A stretch of 64,000 nucleotides of DNA from Maratus speciosus (lineage: Eukaryota > Arthropoda > Arachnida > Araneae > Salticidae). Below are positions 26,001 through 41,000 of this stretch, in pieces. The stretch is taken from positions 446,912,502 through 446,976,501 of the forward strand of contig OZ010794.1 of assembly GCA_963932465.1 (NCBI GenBank). Direction: 5' to 3'. The notes under the pieces were generated by a model, which worked only from the letters and a program-made list of their open reading frames with translations, had not been told where the DNA came from and did not search any database. Within the stretch, counting starts at the first letter, position 1. Every line of letters begins with the position of its first letter. The position numbers were made by a program, and so were the translations under genes.

Positions 26001-29000
26001 TAGAAACACTTTTTATTTGTACTTTGACAGCCTGTGCAAGAGAAATGTACTACAAAATTTATTTTTTAAATATAGTGGTGGGAATAGAATCATGTAAAAA
26101 AAAAAGCTAGAATCCGATAAGGGTTAATTTATGTTTAAAAAAAAAAATGTTAGTATGTTAGTATACATAACTACAATTTACATAATTACAAATAATAGGA
26201 CTAGATTCTTTTGGCCAACATGTAATGTGATATTTTTAACTAGTAAATAGTTGATTATAAAATTCACAAAAGAAAGAAAAACCTTTTTATGAATATTAAT
26301 AGCATTCAGGTATTTTTATATTTTTGAAGGGTAACTAAAAAGAAGATAATTTTATTTATTTTTTAGAGATTCTTATCAAAATATTAATTGTTTCAAATAT
26401 AATAGTGGAGTAATATAAATAAAGGTACAGTCGGCCAAAATTAAAAAACAAAAATAACCATTTGAATGGAAAATATGTCTTCTATAAATGTATGTTACAA
26501 AAATGGAGTCTTGAACTTGATACTGAAATCGTGCCAAATTTTGAAATTTTCAACACAAACAAACATTTTGACATTATATTTGGCTTTTCCAGTAAATTTT
26601 ACATTAGGAAGGATGGATTTGCATATTTAAAAATAGAGATCTGTAAAGAAATTTAAATTCATGTTTTTCAAAAATAAATTTCAAATTACATATGTTATCG
26701 AAATTACTTTTTGAAAATATATATGCAGTATGGAACCAGTTATCCAGAATGGCTGTGTCCAGATGTATTCTGGATAACTGGTTGCTCATTGACACAACAC
26801 TCATTAATCAGATTTGCATAATATATTTGGCCCTGGCTTTGTTTATGAATGAAATATCAGAATATGAATGGAAAGCTGTCGTAAAGGGATCCTTTCCAAC
26901 AAATTAAATACCTCTATGTAAAAATCCATATCTACCATTATTTAAATGCTATAAATTGCCTTATTGTAAACAAAATGGAACTGTTGCTAAATTGAAGGGG
27001 CAATGTAGCGAAACATTATTTGCTGTTTTTCTCATTCATGGGGATATGAGAAAATAAGTAATTAGTATTACATAAATAAAATACTCAAAAGTTTATTCGG
27101 AGAATTCATTATCACAGAAAATTTACTACAAAAGCATGTTTTTTTTTTTTTAAAGATTACTGGCATTACTTTGCCTTTTCTTTTATGAACTTAATTTCCA
27201 TTCCCGTTGCCATTTTGTCTGGTACTACTGCTGAGAGAAAGAAATGTGTTGAATGTTAAACATTTTTAATGAACAATTTAGCAATACATTATACCACGTA
27301 CCAGTGAAACAATAAATCCTAAATAGAAAATACAAGGTGCATCTAAAAAGTTCGATGAATGGATAGATATCTCATAAACAATGTAAGTTAAAATTGCATA
27401 CCTGCGCATGCGCAGGTGGGGACCAATGGAGAGACGGCACGTAGCAAGAAACGCAAGAAACCAAGGCACAATAATCTGCTATCAGCAGTCGAACGGTGTA
27501 TGTTTGAAAACTCATGTCATATTGAAATGGAGCAATGGATAAACATCAAGTTTTGCTACAAATTGGGAAAAACCGCCACAGAAACGCATGCAATGTTGGT
27601 CTAGGTGTACGGAACAGATGCAGTGTGTAAAAAATGCATGTACAACTGATTTAAACATTTTCGGGAGGGAAAGGAAACCATGGATGACGAACCACGTTCA
27701 GGTTGACCCTCAACAAGTGTGATGACAGACAACATCGAGCGGGTGCAACAGGCTGTTAAACAATCTCCGACTGTCTATACGATGGATATCTGAGATATTG
27801 GGAATCGGCAAGGACAGTGTTAGCACCATCATCCATCACTTGTGAGATCTGTGCTTCGGTCGTTTCCAAAAGAGGCTTTCGCTGACTCATTCCAGCAGCT
27901 TTATCAACGATGTCATCAGTGTATTGTGGCCAATGGATATTACTTTGAGGGTGATTAAAGGTATTTTGTTTCCATGTTTTGTTTTATTTGTTTTGTGCAT
28001 CCATTCACCGAACTTTTTAGACGCACCTTGTACTACACCACAAAAAAAAACAGTGTTGAAAATTTTACAATTAATGGTGCTTTTTTCCCGGAAAGATTTC
28101 ACAGATGATTGATTGAAATGGTAATTAAGTGGTTTTCTGGATGAACGGTTCTATACTGTCCAGGGTTCATACTCTATTTGAATAATGAAATTCCCCGACT
28201 TTTCTAGGTGTTCAAGACCATATTTCCTACAATTCATGACATTTTTAGAAATACGAATTGTAATTCTAGATGTTAATAATTAAACTTATACAGCAAAAGA
28301 AAATACATTGACACATTAATAAGAATAAAACATAAATTTGCTTCTGAAAATGTGATTATTCTGTGATTATAAATTCTCAGAATAAACTTTTGAGTATTTT
28401 ATTTATGTAATACTATTTACTGCATAAAATGATAACAAATTAAAAACAATTAAACATGTCAGTTATTTGTGTTGTTTCAGAAGCAGTTTGTTGTGCAAGT
28501 TTCAATTTTTTGTCTTTAAAAATTTAATTTTAGCTACAGATTTTCTTTTTCTTGTTTCTTTTTGCTTGCTTCATAATTTTCTTTCTTTTCCTTATTTAAA
28601 TATTCATGAAATCTCATCCTAGCCACATTAACATCACTCAACATTTCTTTCGCAGAGGTATCACCTATTTGGTGCCAAATTTGTATACGTAAAAAATCTT
28701 TAGCGAAAATTCTACTTCCAGGTGAAAAATTAGAACTTTTTTTGCAGACGGACCTCAGAACTCAGGAGAATCTTGACATATGATAGCAAATAAAAAAAGC
28801 AAAAATCCCTGACTTTTCCTGGTTTTAGAAAAAAATTGTAATTTTCCCTGACTTTTTAAGCACTTGTTATTTTCCCTGGCAATTTCCTGTTTTCTAGGTT
28901 TACCAGTCAAGTAGAACCCTGTGTGCGTTGTGTTATATATATATATATATATATAATAAAGATGAAATCACAAATATATGCATATATATTATATATATAA

Positions 29001-32000
29001 ATTGTAACCTATGAATTTTGTAACTGAAACAGATTTCTGGAAGTTTCAAATACACAAATTGAAAATTACAGCTCTTCCACCCAGTAGTTTTTGTGTTATT
29101 CTTAAAAAACTACCTGTATTACAATCAGTTTGGCAAGGATAACAAATTTGAGGGAGTTCTTAACTTTAAAGCTTCATAATTAAACTACTTGACAAACTGG
29201 ATGACTTTTCATTTGGTATCTTAAGTAAAATTACAGTAAAAGCCAAATATGATGTTAAAAATTAATGTCCATATAAAAAATTTTAGAATGAAGACAACCC
29301 TTAGCCCATTTTTGTAGCATACATTTAAAGAAGACATACTTTCCAGTTAAATGGCTATGAAACAATTTAAGTATTGAAACATATGGGGCAATCTACATAT
29401 ACATGGGTTAGTCAATTGTTCTTTGCACCAAAGATTAAGCTATGTAACTTTTTTCTTTTCTTTTGTGAAAGTTTTATTGTCATGCTAAATAGATTAATGA
29501 ATAAGTTTTACATACACTAAGCAGCAGCGCATTTTTCTGAATATTTTGCTTCATTCAATTATATTATCTATATTTGTCTCATATGTTACCAAATTCAGAT
29601 TATTTTTTGACACCTATGTTATCATGAAATACAAAGATATTAACAATTAGTTTGAAATATCCACATCACTAACCCATACATTAATGTTCTAGCTATTCTT
29701 CGGATAAATAAAAATTCAAATTTACATATTTAAAATAGAGTTATTAAATTTTTTGATAGAGTATAAGAATAGATGTGAAAGAATAGTTGACTGACCCATG
29801 TACATGTATCTATGGAATATTAAAACACTGTGATGGAAAATGGCACAAGCAATGCAATACAATCTTCTTCTTACTCTAGATCCAGAGTTAAGGCAAATAG
29901 TTTCAAAAGCAATAATTTTATAGCTTTGTCATCATCAAACCAGAATTATAAAATAATTGCTTTTCAAAATAGTTACCTTTTTAAGTAATTCTGAAGCACT
30001 TGCTGCTTCAAAAAATTGTTTTTCTACATAATAGAGTGCTAGAGATTTTAATCATATGATTAAAATCAATGATAAATTAATATAAAAAATTTCATAATGG
30101 CCACACCATACTAGCTACTTTTGTGATTGCTATTATTATTATTATTTTTTTTTTAAAGCATGGAATTTGAACACTATTGCAATTTTACTTATTCACTCCC
30201 CTTCTTTATTTTTTAGTCACAATTTCACCTTCACATTTTAGCATAAATCTCAGAAATAGCCAGAATAACATTAAAATTGATTTCAGTGAAAACAGAAACT
30301 TTCATATATTGTGAATTTATCATCTGTAATGTAAATAGATTTTTCGATTTTTTTTTTCTACAACATGAAAGCAATCAATAAAATATGAAAATGGCTAGGG
30401 GAAATCTAGTGCATGTTGTTAGAGGTATGAAAATTTGGTTGATAATAGAGGAAGACAGGTTCGATGCACCCGAGGTTCAGATTTTTCATTTTTTTGACAA
30501 TTAACTGATATACTAATAATAATTTGGTAGTTAAAAGAAAAAAAAGCTTTCAAAATGGATTTTGCACACAAGGAATGTGGTAGAAAAAAAAAAAGCTTTT
30601 GAAATAGATTTCGGTTAATCGAGAGTTTCGGATAAAAGATCTACTGTATTTAGGTTCTCTCAAGAACTTTTGGTCAGAATTGAAAGTTTATAATTAATCT
30701 AGTCAGAAATTAAAACGGTAATCACTATAACCAATGGCGAAATTTGAGCACTTCTAAACATGATAAAGCAAAATATTTTCTATGAAACAAAATCTGCTGT
30801 CATTAAAAGACATAAATTTTAAGACAAATTTTCTTTAAAAGGACTTAGTATTTACTTTCGGGACATACATGGTTAACAAATATAATATGAATATTCGATA
30901 GCAAATTTGCTATCAGCTCTTTATTCTACGCAATTATAGTCAATTTTTCAACTAAATAAAATATATTCAAATAATTTAATGTTTTCTGGAGTATGTTGCT
31001 TGGTTAGTACTGTGGGAGATTTTATGAAAACACATAAATACATACTTTATGGATAAAAAAAGGGGGGGGGGGAATAAAAAATGTCTTACCTGTATTTGAT
31101 TTTGTGTATTTCTGGAATTTTTTGCAGTTTTTGTCCCACTTTGCATAAGTTTCTGCAATAAGAGATGCGATTGCTGATAAAGTTTCTGCTGCTCTTGGGT
31201 ACGATATTTCATTGTTGCAAGTTCGTTTAACTGTTTTTGGAGCTTTTGCATTTGAATTTTCTGTTTAAAACAAGGTGCATTTTAATAAATACAAAATTAA
31301 ATCAACTAAATACAAATTTAAATAAAATACATCTTTACAGAATTTTGTAATGATTGACTCACTTACAAAAGTTGGAGACTAGACAGACAATTTTCGTATC
31401 TTAATAATATTCATCAAAATTAGATGAGTGAATAACCTAATTAGAGAAAAAAGGGGGAAATTTTTGCTTTGCCCCCTCCCCAAACCAAGACCAGAAATTC
31501 ATCTTTTTTTTTTTTTTTTTTTTTTCTTGGGAAGAAGGATTTAGATATTATTTATTTATTATTGCTACAAAGTAAAAAGCAGAGCAAAATAACTATTTAA
31601 AAACAGTTTAAAACAAGGTAGCTACTCAACTCACATAGGGGAATGAAATCCCCTGACTTTTTCAAGTGTATTTTAAGAAAATTACAGTCTAGTGATGTAG
31701 TATGCACTGGGCTTGGTGACTTTAAAATAAATACTGCATCATTCAAAAATACTAAATCTTCCAATGTTTTCATCCAAAATAAACCATTATAAATTTTTGT
31801 TTGCATGCTTCTGATTTTACTACAGCAAGATTACGAATTCTATGTAATAAAAGTACTTGGGTTGCATATCTGTTTCTGCATCTCAAACCAAATAATGCAT
31901 TTAGAGAGCATAGTCTATGCGATGGACTCTTAGCTGATCATTCATAGCCGCAACCGCTTCAGATTTTGAATAATTTTGTCATCTGTTAATTCTTTATATT

Positions 32001-35000
32001 ATAACCAGGGATGTAGTCGAAGGTATATGGAGGTATATATATATTTTTTTAAGGGACGCCGTATACCCTCTGTTTCTCAAGAAAGCTATAGTATATACAG
32101 TCTAGGGTATACGCTCTGCCTTGAGCGTATACCCTCTGTTTTTTTTACAACTACATCACTGATTATAACCAATATCATTCTTGTCACAATTTAACTCGTC
32201 TGCGATTTCATCTGCAGAAATATTTTCTAGCTGCTGTTCCTGATGTCAGACAAGCATTTTATTCAAAATAGCACCTTCTCACTCGAGTTTATATGCATTT
32301 GAATTTTCATTGTTAGTTTCTGATTAAAAAAAAATTATAATTAGGAAAGGAGGGTGGCAGTTGATAGAGTGGCGGATAATCAGAAGTTTGATAGAAAATA
32401 TGTCAATTCCATAGAACCCACCAGGCAACCAAGATGCTACAAAGTCTTAGCTGAGCTCCTGACAGAAGTTTAAAGCAGTATCAAGGAAAAAGACTGCAAA
32501 TCTGGATGAACACATTGCATTTTATCTACCTAACTCCTATTAGTACTGGTGTCCATCTTATAACTTTTTGGGGGGTAATTTTCATTCCAATAAAACTTCG
32601 TTTAAGTTCTTCGGACCACTATTCTATTCTTTAAAATAAATTGTTTCTTTCTCTTTCTTCCGGCTATTAATTTTTATCATAAACTATTCTATCTTTATTT
32701 GGCTTTGATACCTAAATTAAATTATTTAACTATCTATCTTATCATTAAAGCATCTAGGATAGTGAGAAACCATAAAACACACCAATCGGGAAAGTTAAAA
32801 TAAGAGCTGCAAAAAGATAATATATTAAAAATTGGGGGCATATATAATTACTAAATCGATCATTAGATCTTATTTGAAAATAAATGATTTAAGTTATATT
32901 TTGGTATTATTTTTGTTTAAATTACTGTGTCATATTTATTTTAATAACTTCAAAATTTTGATAGTTCGAAGATAGTTCTTTAATCAAAATTTTGATACAT
33001 AGTTTTACTTCATAAAAAGGTATGCTTTATATATGCTTTTTTTTTCAGTTTTATTTCACAGCATCTAATTATGAATACATAGCGAGTATCTAACTTTTAA
33101 GAGTGGGAATGATTTAGTTCTCATGGTTCATACACTCGAGAACAAATAAAATTCAAGCACTTTTCAAGCACTATTCCAGCACTATTCAAGGACTGTTTAG
33201 ATACATGCATAAAAATGGCGTACAATAACACATAAGAAAAATAACCACCCCATTGATTATCTATTACAAAGAAATCGTATCAGATCTTTTAATTTTTATA
33301 AAAAGGCATTTTCAAGACATTATTAGAGAATTTTTAAAGAATAATGTGTTTTAATTTAGTAAGCAGGGATGAAAGTGCATTAAAGCCATTTTGTAGCAGC
33401 TTTGGAGCAGCAAAAATCGAATTGTGGAGCAGTAAAATCTATTTTTGTAGCAGCAAAAATCGGATTTTTGTAGCAGTAAAATCCATTTTTGTAGCAGCAG
33501 AAATTAATTTTGTAGCAATAAAAGCTGTTTTTGGAGCAGATTGAAATTCTAATGCTAATAAATAAGAAATTTGCGTATTTCTCGCGATCTTTTGATGAAA
33601 TTTGCGTACTTCTCGCGATCTTTTGCCAAAATTCGCGTATTTTTCGCGATCCTTTGTTGAAATCAATGTGCTTTTCGAAATCTTTTGCAAAAATTGCGGT
33701 TTTTTGCGACCTTTTGAGGAAATTTGCAGGTTTTTTTCGCGATCTTTTAACGAAATTCGGGTTTTTTCACAATCTTTTTATCCTGTTTTTCGGTTTTTGA
33801 AGTAATTCGTGATCTTTTGACAAAACTCACGGGTTTTTTTTTTTTTTGGTATCCTTTGACAAAATTCGCATGCTTTTCGTGATCTTTTAACGAAATTCAG
33901 GTGTTTTTCGCGATCTCTGGACTAAATTTGTGTATTTCTCGCGATCTTTTGATGAAATTTGCGTATTTCTCGCGATCTTTATATGAAATTTGCGTATTTT
34001 TTCCGATCTTTATATGAAATTTGCGTATTTCTCGCGATCTTTAGGTCAATTTTGTGTATTTCTCGCAATCTTCCGACGAAATTTGCGTATTTTTCGCGAT
34101 CTTTTGGCAAAATTCGGGTATTTTTCATGATTTTTTGTTGAAATCAGGGTGTTTTTCGCTTTCTTTTGACGAAATTAGCTTGTTTTTCAAAATCTTTTGA
34201 AAAATTTGCGGTTTTTCGCGACCTTTGATGAAATTTGCGGTTTTTTCGTGATGTTTGAACGAAATTCGCGTTTTCTTACTATATTTTGACACCATTTTGT
34301 TCGTTTTTTGAAGAAACTAGCGATCCTTTGACAAAATTCACGTTTTTTTTTTTCGCGATCCTTTGACAAATTTCGCATGTTTTTCGCGACCTTTTAATGC
34401 AATTCGAGTTGTCGAAATTTACGTTATTTCTCTAGTCTTTGACGAAATACGCTTTTTCCGCGATCTTTTGAGGAAATTTGCATTTTTTCCCACGATCCTT
34501 TGACAAAAATTTGCATTTTTCCACGATCCTTTGACAGAAATTTGCATTTGCCGCGATTCTTTGACGAAATTTGCGTTTTTACCCGGGTTCCTTTGACGAA
34601 ATTCGCACATTTCCCGCGATCCTTTGACGAAATTTGCATTTACCCCTCAATCTTTTGAAGAAATTTGCATTTTTCCTCAACCCTTTGACAAAATTTGCAT
34701 TTTTTCCTCAATCCTTTGACAATTTTTTTTTTCTTTTTTTCGCGAACTTTTGACGAAGTTCGCGGTTTTCCTGCGATCCTTTGAAGAAATTCGCGTTTTC
34801 TTTGCGATCCTTTGTCGAAATTTGCGTTTTTTTCGCGATCTTTTGATGAAACACGCCTATTTTTTCGAGCTTTTAAATACAATTTGAGTTTTTTCCCCCG
34901 ATCGTCTGATGAAATTTCCTCTTTTTCGCGAACTTTTGTCGAAATTTGCGTAATTTCTCTAGAAATACACTTTTTTCTGCGACTTTTTGACGAAAATCGA

Positions 35001-38000
35001 GATTTTTCCGCGATCTTTTGACGAAATTCGCATTTTTTTCAGCGATGCTTTAGAGAAATTGCCGATTTTTTCTTTCGAACGGTCGTTGAAATTGATATTT
35101 TTCGGCGACCATTTGTCGAAGTTCGCGATATTTTCCAGCACTTTTCATTCCTTGAAAATGAATACCTTTTTTTCCAGCACTTTTTCTATTTTTTCCAAAG
35201 CGTACGAACCATGTTAATATAAAAAGAAGTTCTTTCAAAAAATATGACAAACAACATTGTACACAATACCCTGCAATCAGAATTAACATATACTAGTAAA
35301 AATTGTATGAAAAATGAGCAGGTTTACTAAATAATATTTCACTGTGCATGCCCGAACGCAATCAAAATACAATGCGCATAATGTGTTAGCTAAATGTATA
35401 GAGCAACTTTTGTAAAACTCAAAAACATAGCTTGAAAATTCTGAAAATTATCGTTGATAGAATACACTCAAAATCAGTTGTTCCCAAAATGAAGAAAAAA
35501 GATGAGGGGCTGTATCCATATAACCACTGATTAGTGCCAATATAGCATACACAATATTGAACGCACTACTGTATTTGGATACAGCTCCTCATCTTTTTGC
35601 CTCCTTTTGGGAATAACAGATTTTGAGCTTATTCTGTCGACGATAATTTTCAGACTTTTCAAACTATGTTTTTGAGACTTTCACAAAAGTTTCTCTATAC
35701 ATTTAGCTAGCACATTATGCAAATTATATTTTGATTACATTCGGGCATGCGCAGTGAATCATTATTTAGTAAACATGCTCATTTTTCATAGAATTTTTAT
35801 TATTTTTTAATTCTGATTGCAGGGTATTGTGTACAATGGTATTTGTCATATTTTCTGAAAAGAACTTTTTAATATTAAGAACTCTAAAAATTATAAGCAA
35901 AAAACTTGGCAAAATTTGGGACTTCTTTTATAAAAACTTTAATTTCTCTACGAGTATACATGCTATCCTCATAAAAATGAACACAGTTTATTACAATAAG
36001 GACTTAATCATAACCTAGAGTTTGAACACTTTTGCTACATTAGTTTTTACAGGGTTATCCAAAAGATATTCGTTCTTTTTTAATTTGTTGATGGTCCTCT
36101 AGAGATCTGCACGGGCCCGTACCCGACCCGGCGGAATGAAGGTGAATTTTCAAACGGGCCGGCAGAATTAGGACAAATTTTTCTACAGGCCGGGCCGATA
36201 AAAAAATTAATCGGGCCTGTCGGCCCGATATAAGAATTCAAGCGAAGCAGATAACATACGAGCCATTTTCAATGAATATGATTTTCACGAGACGTATAAA
36301 ACGTGCGTCACGAGCCAATGCGAATTTAACAACATCAATACAGAAATGTAACATGTCCGTCGTAGAGATCGGCATCGTACAGTTACAAGATGTCTGATTC
36401 CGAGTTTAAGTTTTTTCAGCAGACTCGTGCCGGGACGGAACTGGTCTTAATCGATCTCAGGATGTGTAGGACAATCATTATGTTTTGTAGTATTAGTAGT
36501 GATAATGAACTTCTCTTAACAGCATCTTTGGAAATATACCTTAAGGTTGTTCTCATATTCACTGCTCAACAATGCGAAACTTTCAGACACATTTTCTGAC
36601 TCATTTTTAAAAAATTTTTTAAAAAAGGCATAAAATTGACAGGCCTGACTATTGAAGGCATTTGGAAACGAATAGCTTTTTCCATATTTGATAAATTACT
36701 TACAGAGATAACAGAGATTCTTGTCACGTGACTGTATGTTCTTCTCCTTTCCTGTGCTATCGCGTCCAGAAATTCGATTCAAAACGCTAACTTTGGCAGA
36801 ATTTTCAGAAAGATATGGGTCATTTTCAAAAAATTTGCCAAAACCCCGTCCCTGGACTTTGGTGCTTATTGTTTTATATTTGTTTAATTATTTAGACAAA
36901 AAGACATTAATATCCTAACTTATGTACTGTTTGCTGTACAGTGTGCCATTTATTTTAAATGTCTGATGAATTTCAATGCTAAAAAAATAACAAATCTTGT
37001 CTGGAAAAGTGGTTTTTTGACTGTCCCTAGCTTGTTTTCTCAGCTAAAAACTTAAATTTTTTAAATTAAATCTTCGTTATTTGTTTGAAAAAATGAATGC
37101 AACTTATTGTATATGCAATAAACAAACCTATAATTACATTAAAAAAAAAATGTTTTTACTATCTTATGACAATATGAAACAGTAAAGGTCTGTCCCCAGA
37201 ACTGCATCATGAGTGTTACCTATTTTAATTTTGATTATTTACATATATGTGGAGCTACTCATTAGTACATATCTAGTGTGTTTTCACTTGTCCAGACTTA
37301 TAGAATGTTACTTAGTGTAATTTTGTGAAGATTTGAAAATTGATAAGGGTGATATTTTACAACAAAGATTTAAGGAAGGTGAGTATTTTTATTCATCATC
37401 ATGAGTGTTACCTTACTTTAATAAAGTAATTAAGGCTAAAATGTTATTTTTTAAATTTTGAATTGATGATATAAAATGGTTATTTATTTTGTTCAAAAAA
37501 AATTTGTTTTATTTTAATTATTATTATAGAATAAAGACATTGAAGTATAATAATGTCATGAGTGTTACCTTTTATAAAGTAACACTCATGACAAAATGAG
37601 TATTTAATGAATTTTTTAGTCGAATTTAGCCTGAATGCACACAAAATGAACAGAGCATTTAAGATCTGCATAATCTTTGTTATTTTAGCAGAGTTTACCC
37701 AAGGTTTAACGTTGCTCATGCCGGCGTGGTGGGTCACACTCGACTATCTCAGAGCTGCAAGTCTCTGGCTTTTTGGATACCAGTATTTTAATATAGAAAA
37801 TGTTGTTTTATTTAATTAGAACAATTGGGTGATTTAAAGGAACAACATTTTCTCTAAAATAACAGTGGTGTGCAAAAAGTCGGAGACTTGACAGCTCTGA
37901 AAACAGTCGAGTGTGACCTACCAGCCTGGCGTGAACGTGTTAAAAAGAGGCAGGGTTCTACTTATTGAAAAAAGACACTTTTTTTATACTTAAGAGGACA

Positions 38001-41000
38001 TTTTTATTCATAAGGGCACTTTTTTTTCTAAAGACACTTTTTAGATTCTAAAGTGTTCTTTTTTTTTTTTTTTTTCTTTTGGGGGGGGGGGGGGGTTCTG
38101 CATTTTTTGTTTTATTTAAAGCCACTTTTAATATTTAAATTCAGGGGATTCTTTTCAAGTCAACAATGGGGAAGTTTTTACTATGCAAATAATTTTTTTT
38201 TAATACAAAAAAAAAAAAAAAAAAAAAAAGGGAGTAAGAGCTAATTTTTTGGGAAAGGGACAAGAAGGGTGCTAATTTTTTGGATGAGGGGCAAGGAGGG
38301 TGCTATTTTGTAAATCAAAGGGCAGGAAGGGTGCAGCAAGCCCCAGACGGGACACTGAGTCAGCAGTATAGGCAAAAAAAAAAAACATGGAAAGGGGTCA
38401 TTTGTGCAACTTTAAAAAGATTAGCTGATCAGATTGTTGCACATGGTACCAATATACCTGATGCTGAAACTTTACTTGATGCACTCGAAAGCAATAATTT
38501 AAAAGTGAAACTATTTTTCGTACCAGAGGAAAAAATTGTTCATTATTTACAACAAATATCATCTAGTCTTCGAACTGTTCCATACCCTCATTCTATCCAT
38601 CAAATTATAACAATGAAACATGGAGAAGTCTTTTATCGTAATTTTTCCTGCTTTTGTGAAGAAAACAAATGGGCAAAAGGAAAATTTTGTAAATGCTTTG
38701 TAACAATAAGAAAAATCTCACTTAAAGAGGTTAAAAACATTCAAGATCTAAAGAGAAAAAAAAGACCTATTTATAGCAGTGAATCTCACAATGATTCTTT
38801 GACTTCTTCTTTTGATATTGAGAATAGTTCAGAATTTAGTGGGTCTGAACCTGGAAGTGTAAATAATCTTTAACCAGGTACTTATGTGTTAGTTTAATAG
38901 AAACAAAACATCTTATCGATATATTGGAGAGTTGAATTTGAATGTTGTTTTTCAGGTTAACTGATAAAAAGGGCCAAATGTTTGGGCTAATGAAAGAGAA
39001 TATCTCATATGTGGAATATAATCATGTTATAATAACTTTACCTAGTCCACAAATTGTTATGAAAGGCAATAGAATCTATTATCATTTTCCATTTCCAATA
39101 CATGTGTATTAAAAAACACAATGCTTTTTATCAAGAGTATTATCATTTGTCATGAGTGTTACTTCATGAAATGTTTTAAATTTTTACCATTTAAAAATAT
39201 TTTTTATCATAACTTTTATAGGAGTTAAGAGAATACTTCAAATAACATATTTTAACAGCAAAAATATCCTCTAAATTTACTTTCTTTTTATTTCATTACA
39301 ACAATGTTCAGTGGAAAAAAAACAAAAAGTAACGCTTATGACAATGTACACAGTAATTTTTTTTAAAAAAAAATTAATTGTATTTGCTCATTTTGTATGT
39401 ATCCTTGTTAAAGGACCCATATGTAATTGAAATTTTTCATTTTATAGAAATAATCATTTTTACTTAACTAAGAAATTCAATCGTTTTGTCCGGATTGACA
39501 TTGATAACACTCATGACATTGGAGCCCAGAGATTCATTTTCAAAGTTAAATATCTTTAATGACACAAAAAATTAAGCTCGAATATTATTATATTCTAAAA
39601 GATTAATTATTTTTAAGCCTGTGTATTAACAATAAATTTAATTTTAAACAATTTTTAATTTTAATTTTTTTAAATGCTGTTTTGGCAAACTTTTTGAAAG
39701 TGACCCATATATTGCTTTTAACTATGAAAAAAAAAAAAAAAAAAAACGACATTTACATAACTTCTGAATAAGAATACCTGCCAATCTTACGCGTTTCCGA
39801 AAAGAAATGAATTCATAAATGTGTTGAAATGTAGCTCCTTTGGATTTGAGAAAAGCCTTAAAAATGAGAAAAATATTTTCACTAATCTACTTTTTATTAT
39901 ACAGCTTCAAAAATTATGTTTTTAATCTTTTATTCTGAACTACATTAATCTTTTAATGAATTGTTATTTGAATTTTGAAATGTCTGTATACACGATGACT
40001 AAAACACTGTAAGTAATCGTTAATGTTTACTATTGTGTGTTTTCTGTTTTGCGAACATCATAGTAATGTAAAATATACTGTAAAATGTTCCCATAAATAT
40101 GTATGTACAGGGCTTGAATTTCAGGGCGGGATGGTGGGATTCGAGCCCAAAATTTTGAAATCCCACCCAAAAGAATATCGTGGGTGGGACGCTCCCGTCC
40201 AAAAATTCTTACCATTTTCCTGAAAATTTTGAATTTTGAAATGCGATCAATTCCCGTGAACGCCTTGCGAATTTCCCGCTACCGATTGACACATTTTGCG
40301 GGGTTTATTTACTGCGAAAGATCGTTGAAATTCACGAATTTTTTATGCGACCTATAGACAAATTTCGTTATTTTTTTTCTCGACTTCGGTTGGCAAGTGT
40401 CTGCGACCGATTGGTGAATTCAGGAGCGATTCTGTTACGAATTTTCCGAAAATTTAAGACATTAGGTTCCAAAAATTATGAAAAATCGGTCATCAGTTTA
40501 ACAGAAAAATATAGCGAATTCTGACAAATGATCGCCGAAAAAATCACCAATTTCGTCGCAAAGAATTGTGAATAATAAGCAAATTTTGTCAAAGAATCGC
40601 AAAAAAAAAAAAAAAAACGCAAATTGCATCAAAGGATAGCAAAAAATTCGTAAATTTTGGCAGAAGAACGCGAAAAAAATGAGAGTTATGGCAAAGGATC
40701 GCAGAAAAATGGAAATTTCGTCAAAGGATCGTGAAATAAACGCGAATTTAGTCAAAGGGCTGCTGAAAAAAACGCGAATTTCATCAAAAGATCGCGGATG
40801 AAACGCAAATTTCGTCAAAAGCAGGGATGATTCTGAGTGAAAAATAATATTCTGAAATTCGCAGCAAATTTCCTGAAAGGTTACAACAGAGGGGGGGGGA
40901 TCCACTCCTGGCACTAACTTTTTTTTTTTTTTTCGCCGCTTTGTCGAAATTTGTGGTATTTTTCGCAATCTTTTGACGAAATGTGCTGTTTTTCTGCGAT

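Larger units (their letters stand above)
24275..31089. other. BICRA intron 5 (6.8 kb)
   Basis: Non-coding for the host. Holds a pogo-like MITE (24413-25147), a long-TIR MITE (25280-25863), a hairpin (26734-26783), a deleted mariner (27333-28030), a CAGGGTTC element (28161-28921) with a coding remnant, and a Tigger-like fragment (30535-30648). Nothing recognised at 29.0-30.5 kb. Confidence 0.7.
37205..39518. repeat. Seven copies of TGTCATGAGTGTTAC
   Basis: Forward copies at 37206-37220, 37398-37412, 37554-37568 and 39148-39162; reverse copies at 37579-37593, 39329-39343 (two mismatches) and 39503-39518 (near perfect). The pair 37554-37593 is a perfect 15-bp inverted repeat around 10 bases. 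The copies bracket the ORF at 38280. Confidence 0.75.

Noticed and set aside
33439..35289. Many overlapping ORFs on both strands with SRSFDEI or KDREKNANF repeats
   Set aside because: They are translations of the 28-32-bp minisatellite in different frames, not proteins.
36390..36599. 69-codon plus-strand ORF near the GCACGGGCC terminus
   Set aside because: Short, low support, no recognised motif and no splice context.
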